Shown in pieces: positions 45,398 through 56,360 of a stretch of DNA of 64,000 nt (within the stretch, counting starts at the first letter, position 1; every line of letters begins with the position of its first letter). The notes beneath the pieces are model-generated. The model saw nothing but the letters and a program-made list of their open reading frames with translations, was not told the origin of the DNA and made no database searches. A program made the position numbers and the translations under genes. The stretch comes from Caenorhabditis remanei (taxonomy: Eukaryota > Nematoda > Chromadorea > Rhabditida > Rhabditidae), in the NCBI RefSeq assembly GCF_010183535.1, contig NC_071330.1, forward strand, positions 1,063,217 through 1,127,216. The letters run 5' to 3'.

Positions 45398-47547
45398 TCA
45401 ATTTTTTGGCGTCTCCTCGGCACCGTCCGTCGACTTGGCGGCTTCTGATTTGGCGGCGGCGGCGGCCTGAATCCGTTGCGCTTCGATCGCAATGTCGGCC
45501 TTCTTTTTGTCGTTTTCGGCTTCTTGTTGGCACGCTCTGCAAGGAAAAAGGGGAATCGATGAGGGGATAATGGTCAAATATTTGTTTTGACACCCGTTTC
45601 GAGTGGTTTTTATCAAATTTTCCGCGATTTTTTTTCGATTTTTGAAGTCTTTTCAGTGGGAAATTGGAAAAAATTGCGTCTTTTGAAGCGAGCGATTACA
45701 ACTTAATCCTGTTTGCTTTTACTTTGAAATGGGGGCGGAGCTTATTTTGGGAAGAATGGTTTTCGGGTGGTTTTTGATGGGAAAAATAGGAAAAAAATGG
45801 AAAATTTGGATGATTTTGGATTAAGAATTATGATTTTCAAGGTTTTTCCGGCTGAAAATGCCAAAAACTGGTTCAAAAATTGGATTTTGACCGATTTTAA
45901 CTGGAAATCGGATTTTGAATTACTTGTGACTAAAAAGTGAGAAAATTGTCTTTTTCTGCACTAAAATCGCTCTGAATTCACTAAAAACTGATTTATGGGC
46001 GGTTTAACATGAAAAAAAAGAGAAAAATGTCAATTTTTACTAGAAAATCACGATTTTCAGGTTTCAAAGAAGAAGAAAACGGTGAAAATTGACGAATTTT
46101 TCGCTGTAACTGGAAACTGGAAGGTTTTGTTAGAAAACATGGTCGAGAAGTGATTTTTCACTGAGAACTCGCGTTTTTTTGTTCAAAAAGCATGAAAAAA
46201 GTATTTTGGAACCGGAAAAAGTAAAAATTCAGTGAGAAATTGAGTTTTGCACGATTTTCATAAAGAAAATAGACTGAAATCGGATTTTTCACCTAAAAAT
46301 CTATAAACCCAACAGAAACATCAACATTTTCTCGTTCCACGACCCGAAAATCGCTCTTATAAGCGTTTTTTCAGTCGAAAAAGTGTGAAATTTTGAGAAA
46401 AATTATGAGATTTTCGCTAAAAAGAGGAATAAAATGTTCCGTGCACGTTCCTTGATGAAAAAAGCTCGAATATTTCGATTAAAGTATCGCAAACATCACT
46501 TTCTGAGCATTTTTACAGGGTTGCAATCGATTTTTTCAATATTTCCACCCCAATCTCTTCATATTACACACTTGATGAGAACTTTTGCACACTGGATGTG
46601 TCTCTTCAACTTCTCGCACGTCATCTTATTGAACGTGTACGTCGGTCGGATATCTTTTCCGATTTCTTCGATCATTTTCAGCAATACTTCGTAGTATGGA
46701 GTTCCTTCTTGCAACTGGAATGAAAATTTAAGATTTTATAAGAAAAACATATGGAAAATGAGGGAAATTGACAAGAAATCAATGTTTTTCAGCAATTTTT
46801 CAACGAAAATCGGCCTAAAACTTGAAATAAATGACGGAAATGACAGAAATATGGTCATTCGATGTTGAAAATTTAAGAATTTATAGGGAAAATTGTTGAT
46901 TTTCAGCAATTTTTCCACAAAATCGGCCTAAAACTTGAAATTAATATAAAAATCAATTCGATTTTCTGGAAAAATAAGATTTTCGGCACATCTGACTCGA
47001 AAAATCGCATTTTGTATGCTTTTTCGAGCCAAAAATGAAAAAATTCATCGGCTTTTGTTCGCTTTTTCCAACAAAAAAAATTATCGCTGAAAAATGAAAA
47101 TTTCGCTATTTCTGGACATGAAAATGAAAACTCTGTCAAATTTTGGGCCTGAAATTCGAGATTTTCATCATTTTTGGGACCAAAATAAGTCGATTTTTCT
47201 CAAGGTTTTTTGTGAAAATCGATGTTTTGACTCATTTTGAGCCAGAAAACAAGCTTTTCGTCAATTCTAGGTTGAAAATCTGCATTTTCCGTAACTTTTT
47301 AGACCTGAAATCAATAAAATCGACCGATTTCCACCATTTTTTCACTCTGAAAAAAAAATTGCGGAAAATTGAAATTTCCCTTAGAATTTATCGATTTTTT
47401 GTATTTCTTAGCTTTATTTTACAATTTTATTTATATTTCATCCGATTTTCCACAATTTCCGGTCCGATTTCTATTCATTTTCACTATCTTTACCTGAAGA
47501 TTCGGCACGATCGACATAAGACTCTGAAGATCCTCTTGAGTCGTCAT
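45398..47547 (-). CDS. CDK2AP/DOC-1 family protein
   Basis: Three exons join in frame: 47547-47494, 46714-46572 and 45536-45398, giving 111 residues, close to the 115 of human CDK2AP1. The core YYEVLLKMIEEIGKDIRPTY, then KMTCEKLKRHIQCAKVLIK, matches the DOC-1 domain pattern of a conserved E-E-G-K-x-I-R-P-T-Y helix. A Gln/Ala/Lys-rich tail (IQAAAAAKSEAAKS) follows. In animals CDK2AP1 is a small subunit of the NuRD chromatin complex and restrains CDK2. The start follows TTTTCAG by 7 bases. Both introns are AT-rich without obvious repeats, unlike neighbouring genes. Confidence 0.85.
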
Positions 47548-49200
47548 TTTTATGGCTGAAAATTGAATATATCAATTGAAAACTTTGATTTTTTGAGTTT
47601 TTGACGAGAAAAAACGAGAAAAATCGATGGAAAATCGATGGAAAATGAGTGAGAAATGGCTATAAATCGACGGCGTTCAAACAGTGAGCTGTCTGCGTCT
47701 CTCATCTCTAACACGTGCAAATGGAGCGCGTTTGGTGGGGAGTAAAAGCGCGGGAGTTTGAATTTGAGTTTTCTGTTAGAAAGGCGAAAAATATAGAAAA
47801 ACACATGGAATTTGTGAAATTTTTTGAAGATAAAATTTAATAATTGTGTATAATTAAATGATAACAAAAAATCTTTATAAAAACCTTTAAAACTACGAAA
47901 ATGCGAATTTTTCCTCGAAACATGGTGCATCGCCCCAAAAAATTGGTGCATTTGACCCCAAATGTTTATTTTCTCAAAATTTTAACTAGTTTTCGCTAAA
48001 AATCATAAATTCCCCTCAGTTTCAAGCAATTTTCCATTGAAATATTACGTATTCCTCAAATTGTGCAAACATTCTTCTCAGTAAGGCAGGTCGGTGGGGT
48101 CGCGAGGAGGAATATGTCATTTTTGACAGCTCAAAGAGCCCGAGCTCATCGGTATCACTCGCAAAAGTGCTCGAATCGTTCTCTTTTTCAATTTTTTTTT
48201 CAGAAATTTTTCGAATTGAAATTTTCACTTTTTCAAGCCCAAAACGCGCCCGAGGCACCCCAGCGTCTTAGCACTCTAATCTGTTTATCCCGACGACCTA
48301 ATTGAACTTTTAACCAAAGTGTTTACATAGGAGCCTTCAATTCCGACTGCGTACCTAAATTCTAAAATCTCCCTCCTATTTCATCAATTTCGTGAACACA
48401 GATGAGTCGCCGTCTGGAGTTCCCTGGGGACCATCAGAGTCCCCCTTTTTGAGATGATGATGACCACTTCACTTTGTACCGTCCGTATGTTCGCGCGTCC
48501 TTTAGAAAATGGATGGAGAGGGGAACACTAATTGCCTAATATACTCTCTTTGTGTTCCGAGACCGCCCGTTTTCTCGTTCAACCCCATTTGCTCGTTTTC
48601 TGCACGTCTTGGCTTTAGCACAAAATTTTACAAAAAAAAAATTTCAAAAAAAAATTTTTCGAAATTTTTTTTTGTTGCAATATTTTTTTTCCTTCTCAAC
48701 TCCCCTTAAAACCAATATTCCCACCATTTTCCTCTCGTTTTCCTGGTTCAGAAAAGTACCCACAAGCCACCATTCCGCTCACTTTGGTATCCCGCCACGA
48801 AAACTACAGTACCTACAGTACCCCGAGCTACCGCATTTTCGCGTCGAGACCCATCTTTTTTAAACTAAGTCATGATTATAGTCTTTCGAAGCGTCTCGAC
48901 GTCCTGAATCGAATGGAATTAGTTTCAAAGCGCAGAAACTGGATAGAAAAAAGTTATGACGAGTTTTTCACTTTTAACCCAAATTTATGTTGGTTTCGGA
49001 TTCTCTATCTCACTTTTTTCCCATTTTTTTCCCGTTTTTTGGTGTGCGAAAAGCACGAGAGGGCGTAAATGATCCGTTTCCAAGCAATTAGACATTAGAC
49101 CCCCTCTTTTTCACCAGGACCCCCATTTTTCATAAACGATGAGGGGGAGGAGAGAATACATATTCAAAAATCCTCATAAATCATTTATTCGTTCATATGT
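47548..49200. other. gene-poor stretch upstream of the CDK2AP gene
   Basis: Contains CTGTCTGCGTCTCTCATCTC near 47690, one GGCGCGCC-family motif near 48240 (AACGCGCCCGAGGCACCCCA) and a degraded palindrome near 48742-48903. No exon supported. Confidence 0.4.
48742..48903. repeat. degraded copy of the TCGAGACGGTTCAGAAAAG palindrome
   Basis: GGTTCAGAAAAGTA, CCGCCACGAAAACTAC, CGCGTCGAGACCC, then TCATGATTATAG and GCGTCTCGACG follow the same order as the intact copies at 55706 and 56564. Confidence 0.55.
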
Positions 49201-49209
49201 GCTCAATTG

Positions 49210-51545
49210 GAATGACCTTTTTTCAAATCTATCCTCTCGTAAATCCACACAGTAAGACTCTTCCGTAAATCTACACAGAGCTACAGTAACCTCGTAAATC
49301 CACACAACTTGTCATTCATCACCATCACTCTCAGGTACTCCTTTCGACTAGTACACCTTTTAAGTCATCCCCATTCCCCCCCCTCCATCCATCTTTTTTC
49401 TTTCACTCAACTTATCCGTACCCCATAAATCACGTGTCACTTTACATGGGCTCGACGCACTTTTACTTTTACGTCCCCCCCCCCTTTTTTTGTACTTTCT
49501 GTCAGGGGGGGGGGGGACATTGACATTTTAGTAGCATAGCTTATTTATATGGTCTTGGTTCAGAAAGCTTTCGTAAATCGACACAGAGAGAGGTGTGTAG
49601 ATTTACGGAAGCTCTTGTGTAGATTTACGTAGTACACCTCGTAAATCCACACAACAATGAGTCTGCCCAGTAAATCTACACGAAAAGCACCGTATTTCTG
49701 CTTTGGTCCTCGTAAATCTACATACATCTCGTAAATCCACACAAATCTCTGTTTTTCATGTTTAAGCTTGTCGTTCCGTGGCTATGGTGCTTTGTAAATC
49801 CACACAACACCCCGTAAATCTACACAAAAAGTTTTCTCGCGTAATTCGACCCCAAACTCTGTAAATCCACACAAAGGTCGATTTTTCATATGTTTGAACT
49901 TGTTCTGTGAATCGAGACGTGTGCTTCGTAAATCCACACTACATCCCGTAAATCTACACAAAAAGTTTTCTCGCGTAAATCGACATCGAAATCCGTAAAT
50001 CCACACCAAAACTTTTTTTTCGTAAATCGACGCTCCTCGTAAAGCAACTTTGTAGTTCGATACTTGTGTTCGTAAATTCACAAAATCTTCCCGTAAATCC
50101 ACATATAACTTCGTAAATCTACACCAACCTTTTTTGTCACTCTGAGCTTTCTTCGTAAATCGACACAAGATTCATCTCCGTAAATCCTCCCAATCTTTTC
50201 GTCTTCCCGTAAATCGACACAGCACCTCCCAAAATCTCACAATTTCCCGTTTTAATGCAACTAAAGCATCTTCTTTTTCTAACCAGATCAAGAAAGTTAT
50301 TCTTCATAAAAATATGAAATTTGACCCCTTCCCGCCCAAATATTCCTTTCTCTCTGTTTGGTTACTCTCTTAATTTCTCTTCCTTAGGATTCTGGTCGTT
50401 ATTCGAGCCCCCCCTCGCTTCCTCTCCACTAAAAGGATTTACTATTGACTACAGGGTGGCCGTGAACTTTCTAGGTCACCATTCTAAGCTCCGCCCCATT
50501 AATATGTATAAAGACACAACTACCTTTTGACCACAGATGTATGTGGACACTACGATTTTTTGATGTCCATTTTTTAGGAGGGATCAGGTTACAATGTTTC
50601 CTTTTATTAACGGAACTATAGTAGGGACTCTAGAATTCGTTAGTTTTTGGTGACTGGATTTTTTGAGTTCTTCTCGTAAATCTACACAACGGGCTTTGTA
50701 ATCTCGTGTAGATTTACGCATGCTGCTAATGTCGAATTACGTAAGGTTATTGCAAAAATTGGAGAGCTGTGTCGATTTACGAAAGTTTGTGTCGATTTAC
50801 GTAATATAGGTTTACGAACGTTAGTAGCAGTTTATAGCTTTGTAAATCTACACATCTAAAGTTTCGTAAATCGACCCAAAATTTTTCGGCTCCTAAACCC
50901 ACGTCTGATACGTAATTGGATTAAAATCTAAATTTCGTAAATCGACATTAAATTCTTACGTAAATCCACACAAAGTTTTCGTAAATCCACACCACACGTT
51001 TTCCCTCGTAAACCTACACTAGAAATACTTGTAGATCCACACAAGCTTTTCCGTAAATCTTCACTAGAATTCCTCGTAAATCTACATGAACCAAAATTTC
51101 GCAAAACGCCCCTCAACCTTCCTAAACCCACATGTCATGCCTACCGCCTAAAATCTCGTAAATGTTCACGTAAACTTGTAAATCAAAAATCTACGCACCT
51201 AAAGTTTCGTAAATCGACACAAAACTTCTTGGCTCGTAAATCCATTTCTGATACGTAAATCTACACTACACGATTTCTCCCGTAAACCCTCACCAGAGAT
51301 TCTCCGTAAATCCACACAAAGTTTTTGTAAATCTACGCCACACGTTTTACCTTTTAAACCTACACTAAAGATTTTCCGTAAATCACAGATTTGCTATTTC
51401 GTAAATTTACACTAGAATTCCTCGTAAATCTACATAAACCTAAATATCGTAAAACACCACTTCGTAAATCCACATGTCAGCATGAACTCTCGTAAATCCA
51501 CACATAAGCTAGTAAATCGACACAACGTTTTGTAAAGCCATGTCT
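49210..51545. repeat. 2.3-kb field of CGTAAATCYACACAA words
   Basis: At least 60 copies of a 12-16-base word, TCGTAAATCTACACAA, with CCACAC, CGACAC and CTACAT variants. Most are in one orientation; a minority are reversed, such as TGTGTAGATTTACG near 49615 and 50705. Spacing is irregular (15-70 bases) and the filler is mostly unrelated. It overlaps no gene. Confidence 0.8.
49474..49516. repeat. C(10) tract followed by G(12) tract
   Basis: A run of 10 C, then T(7), then a run of 12 G 25 bases on. They can pair as a hairpin, or the G run can form a G-quadruplex. Other G/C runs: 55480-55490 and 56321-56332. Confidence 0.7.
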
Positions 51546-52019
51546 TCTCTCTGTGTGTCCGCCCATCTGGATGTCCCCCCATCTCCTCAAATTCTCACCT
51601 TGAATCTCATCCTTCTTCACTCTATTCAATTACCCCTATCCCCCTTGGCGTCTCTTTTCTTGGGATATGACTAATTACCGCAATTGACCTTTCTCTCACA
51701 ATGTATAGCCATTATGTTACTCGTCCACCCGTCTGCTCCTTCTCCTTTCAACTAATTATGCATTGCCCTCTCTCTTTTGTCTTGATTATACAGTAACTAC
51801 TATTTTCGCTGTGGGACGTCTAGGCTACAGATGACATTTGTGTGTGGTGGAGTTAAGTTTTTGGTTAGCTTCTTTGTTGTACTTTACTTTTGGAAAAACG
51901 AGTCAAAGGCACGCCAGAAAAGTAATTTTGAAAGATTGGTAACATAGACGTATTTAAAACTATAGGTTGGGTTTTCGATGAAAATTGCCCAACTTTGAAT
52001 GAGTGTCCCGGTTTCAGAT

Positions 52020-52260
52020 TTAGCCCTACTGTAACGATTTTTATATCAATATGTAGATCAAACCTAAATCTACATTTTTGTAGTTGACAACTTTTTTGTA
52101 CGAGCGTACCCTAGCTAGATACGGCTTGCCGAAGACTAGCTACTTCGCTATCAGCTAACAGATAGGTACCACCACTTCAACCGGTCATAACTCTGTAGGG
52201 TGGGGTCTTACAAAAAAGTTGTCAACTACAAAAATGAATGCTTAAAATAGCTCCATTCGA
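52020..52260. mobile_element. MITE with TTGTAGTTGACAACTTTTTT arms, copy 1
   Basis: CATTTTTGTAGTTGACAACT near 52075 faces AGTTGTCAACTACAAAAATG near 52228, with GTACGAGCGTACCCTA inside. Copy 2 is at 54665-54920. Non-coding. Confidence 0.65.
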
Positions 52261-52835
52261 TAAACTAAGTTTGAAAAAACTTGGACTACACCGAGTCCTG
52301 TGACGCAATATCTAAGTTAGTCATTTTTCATAAATTTCAAAAATTTTACAAACTAGCTATTTTGCGATTAATTTTCCATTTTCCTTAGTTTTTTAATACT
52401 TTAGATGAGAATTTTAGATCTAAGACACCCTAGACACTCCCATCTTTCTCAAAAACTGAAAACTTACTCCATCTACTCAACCCATCATCCTTGTCACTTC
52501 AAATCGGCTTAAATCGGTTTCTAACATTTCCCCGCTCCCCCTGATATGCATCTTTTACTCAACTTGTCATATCGTATTTGTCACAAATGACACGTGTCCC
52601 CTTTCTCCTTTAAATCCTTTCTATTTTTGAAGGGTATTTAGCTCTCACTCTCTCTCTTACGGCTCTTTCTTTCTCTTTTTCTTAAAACAAGAGGGGGGAG
52701 GAAACACAAATTTGCGACGGTTGATCGCCCACAAATCGGTTTCTTCTTTCCTTTCTATTCACTTTTTTTTCTTTCTTTCATCTTTTATACTTTTTGTTAT
52801 TCAAAACGCAAGTACTTTGTCATAACTACCACTTT

Positions 52836-53240
52836 TTTTGGAAAAAGTGGTTTTAGATGAAATCCGGGAGTTCTAAGATCCTTGAAATCGGTTTTCTCAC
52901 ATACAAAAACCTATAGGCAGATTTTGGAATCGAACTCGGGTCGTTTTTTTCATAGCCATCACTGTTACCGACTGAGCTACCGAGGCGCGAATCGTGGCGG
53001 CGTCTCGAGGGCAGTGATAAAACTGACCATGTCATCTCGGCAGCTGCAACCTGGTGACGAGGTTTTATCACAATCCGAGCGTGGTCGCCATGTTTCGCGC
53101 CGGAGTGGCTTAACCGGTAACAGAGGTGGCTATGAAACAACTGACCCGAGTTCAATTCCAAATCTTCTATATAGGTTTTTGCTTATGAGAAAACCAATTT
53201 TTCATGTTCAAAATCTCAAAACTTTTCAGAAAAACTAGTT
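52836..53240. mobile_element. foldback element with tRNA-like arms, copy 1
   Basis: Two arms transcribe outward. Left arm (minus): A box TAGCTCAGTCGG near 52970 and B box GAGTTCGATTCC at 52926-52937, then T(5). Right arm (plus): A box TGGCTTAACCGG at 53106-53117 and B box GAGTTCAATTCC at 53148-53159, then T(5). Both arms continue into a TATAGGTTTTTG and GAGAAAACC tail. The centre contains GATAAAAC and GTTTTATC as a further stem. Confidence 0.75.
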
Positions 53241-53545
53241 TTGTCACCCCAAATATCCTGAAAACTCACTTTTTCTCCTAATCACTTTTTTTTCCGAATA
53301 AAAAACAAACTAACTAGATAAATGGGCGGAGCCAACTCGCTGTGGAGCCTTTTCTTTTCATTGAATGCGATATGCATCAACAAACATTGCCTTTTAATAA
53401 CATACACACACTTTTCCCCCCTCCCCTCGCTTATGCGCTATTCAAATTTTTATTCAGTGTCGATTAATTTCATTTTCGACTATTCTGGTTTTGTGTGGGG
53501 AAATTAAAAGTGATGTTGTGTATATGGGTTTTTGAAAATAATTAT

Positions 53546-53950
53546 TGAAAAAAACCAGTTTTAGATAGAAAATCGGGGATTTTAAATTAGGAAATCCGGT
53601 TTTCTCGTCAGGAAAAACCTATATACAAAATTTGGAATCGAACCCTGGTCGTTTTTTTCATAGTCATCTCTCTTACCGGTTGAGCCACCAGGGGCAAATC
53701 GCAGCGCAGCCACTGGGATATTGATAAAACCTAGCCGGCAGGCTGCGGCAACCAACCGGTTTTATCACTATCCTTGAGTTGTCGCCGCAGCTTACGCCCA
53801 GGTGGCTCAACCGGTAACAGAGATGACTACTAAAAAAAACAACAACCCGAGTTCGATTCCAAATCTTGTATATAGGTTTTTGCAGGTGAGAAAACCGATT
53901 TTATAAGTTTAAAATCCTAAAATTTCCATCAGAAAGTAGTTTTCTCTTTC
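53546..53950. mobile_element. foldback element with tRNA-like arms, copy 2
   Basis: Same structure. Right arm (plus): GGTGGCTCAACCGGTAACAG at 53801-53820, an exact A-box match, and GAGTTCGATTCC at 53849-53860, an exact B-box match, followed by GTATATAGGTTTTT. Left arm (minus): TGGCTCAACCGG near 53675-53690 and GGTTCGATTCC near 53634-53644. Confidence 0.78.
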
Positions 53951-54664
53951 AAAAAACTCTAAAAGTAAGAACTCTCCCGCAAACCTTGTTGTTCCACTCT
54001 TATGTTCCGTTTTCTCCCTTATGCTTATCCCCCCTTTCTCCTTTTCAATTTTAACTTTATTTTCTAGACACATTGCCCATATTTCTTCTCCTTTTTCTCC
54101 TCGTCATCCGACCCCTTACGCTCCTAAAAAAACGCGCGGCGCATACATTTTTTGCGCGGATAAATATAATCGTATTAGGCGCGGTATAAGGATACATATG
54201 CGGCTCCTTCTTCTCGAAAAATCTTTTTTCTGACAAAAATGTTTTTAGTTCACTTATTACATAATAATAAGCCCATATGTGTCCTGGCCTAGAAAACCAA
54301 AAATGGAAAAGTTAGGCCACCCGTGAGAGAACTCATCAAAAGTCAAGTGTTTTCCCCTCAAATTAATCGACCAAAAGGTTGTTGAGAGGTGTAATTCACA
54401 CACACACGGACCGACATGTCACTCATTTGTCTATTTTAATTGGAAAATGGACACGGATCTCTTTGAAAACGAGGGGAGAGGTCAGGAATTGGGAAAAGTC
54501 TTTCGAAAAATTTTAGTTTTCGTATATATATTATATCTAGCAGTGCCTTAGATTCCTTGGAATCAAAAACTGGCGCGCCTTCGACGCGTTTTTGGAAATT
54601 GAGATTTTTCGTTTTTAATTAAATTCTGCCATCTTTCAAACTGTCTCACCTTTCCAGATTTTGA

Positions 54665-54920
54665 CCTACCGTTACAAATTTTTGTCATCATGTAGATCAA
54701 ATCTGGATCTCCATTTTTGTGATTGATCACTTTTTTGTACGAGCGCTCCCCGAGTAGTTATAGCCAGTTGAAATATGCATGCCCTGAATGCGACACACCT
54801 CAAGGTAACCTATCTTCAACCGGCCATAACACTCTAGGGAGTGTTTGTACAAAAAAGTTGTCAACTACAAAAATGTAGATTTAGGTTTGATCTACATGAT
54901 AAATATAAATTCGTATTAGT
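54665..54920. mobile_element. MITE with TTGTAGTTGACAACTTTTTT arms, copy 2
   Basis: Left CATTTTTGTGATTGATCACT, right AGTTGTCAACTACAAAAATG, with TTGTACGAGCGCTCCCC inside. Shares layout with 52020-52260. Confidence 0.62.
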
Positions 54921-55044
54921 GGTACGTCATACAAAACCAGGATAAATAGTCAAAGTTAGGCATTTTTCACTAAAATTTCGAAAAAAATTGAAATTTTTTG
55001 ATTAACTTTAAAATGAGCACCGATAGACATCCTAAATTCCAGAA

Positions 55045-55170
55045 ACCCAAAAAATATTTTGGTGGCCTAACTTTTTGGTTTCCTAGGCCACCTTCTTCTT
55101 TCTAGGACATCCGGACACACAGACACACAAACTCAGGTGGCCTAACTTTGGATTCTGGATTCCTAGGCCA
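55045..55170. repeat. GGCCTAG and CATCCGGACACACAGAC words
   Basis: GGTGGCCTAACTTT and TTCCTAGGCCACC pairs with one CATCCGGACACACAGACACA between them. Small version of the arrays in the DPH7 introns. Confidence 0.6.
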
Positions 55171-55643
55171 CCTCAAGACTAACCAGATTTTCCGAAATCA
55201 CTAGACAAATCACGACAAAATCACCTTCTTCTTGACCGTGAGAACATCACGGTCCCGTTCTCTGCGTCTCTCCATTTCACACACTCTCTCACTCTCCCCC
55301 TCAGAGCTCAAAGCTAACAGAGAGGCGGTTCCATTCCTCGCCTCTATGTGTCGCCCGGTTTTGAATAAGATGTAGATGGCGACACGAAGGAGAAGAAGAA
55401 AAGGAGAAGAAGAAGAGCAAGATGGATATCCATACACTTATTTTCATCATATTTATCTCCCTTTTTTTGTTGGAAAAAGAGGGGGGGGGGACCATTCGGG
55501 AGGGGGTCCCCCATGGGTCTATTATTCTGCTATGCGACACTTTTTTCTCTTATGTTGCTCACTCTTTTTTTGGTAGAAAAATCTGGTTTTTATATGAGTC
55601 TCGATGTTCTAAACTTTACGGTAGACGTGAACATTTGGAAAAC

Positions 55644-55866
55644 GTGGAGCCAAATTCTGAGCCGGATGTCCGGGAGTCCTGAAATTAGTCTCATTGGATT
55701 CAGCGTGTCGAGACGGTTCAGAAAAGTATAATCATGACCACATTTGAAGCAGGTTGGGTCTCGACGCGAAAACTACCGTAACCCGAGTGCTACGGTAGTT
55801 TTCGTGGTGAGACCCGACTTGCTTAGAACCGGGGCATGATTATACTTTTCTAAACCGTCTCGACAA
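55644..55866 (-). repeat. inverted copy of the DUF19 gene's exon 2 start plus palindrome
   Basis: GAGCCAAATTCTGAGCCGGA and CGGGAGTCCTGAAATTAGTC are the reverse complement of intron 1 end and exon 2 of the downstream gene (56720-56793). Next to it is a 160-base palindrome (TCGAGACGGTTCAGAAAAGT ... reverse complement). The right-hand counterpart is at 56564-56793. Confidence 0.82.
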
Positions 55867-56360
55867 GGAGAATTTCTTCCAGACATCCATTTTTCATAAA
55901 AATCTCTTCAGAAAAAGTTAGACCTACCGGGCATCCGGACAGATCTTAAAATGGTATAGTTGTCTGTCTGTGTGTCCGGATGTCCAGATGTCTGCAAAAC
56001 AGAAATTTGGAAATTTGGACACACAGCACACAGACAGTCTGGCGTGCCTTTGACGCGTTTTTGAAATGTGAAATTTCAGCGACTTGGAGCTGCTTGATCT
56101 CTCTGTCTGTTTGTGTTTCTGGATGTCCAGATATCCATAAACTTTTCAAATTGTACATCTGGACATTCGGAAGCACAGATAGACGTCTTGATGTCTGTCT
56201 GTGTGTCCCGATGTCCAGAATCTTGAAATCGCTAGTTTATTATCATTTTTTCGTCCTTTTTCTCAGAATTTTTCCCTCTTCACCGTGTACAGTACCCTAC
56301 AGTAACCCAATTATTGCAGATCCCCCCCCCCCTTGACTTCCCCCCAACTGAAATGCTGAA

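Noticed and set aside
49560..51131. Frames containing VDLRG and RFTK words
   Set aside because: Translations of CGTAAATC words read on the minus strand.
52853..53238. Frames of 102-118 codons over the foldback element
   Set aside because: They cover the tRNA-like palindrome on both strands and have no protein features.
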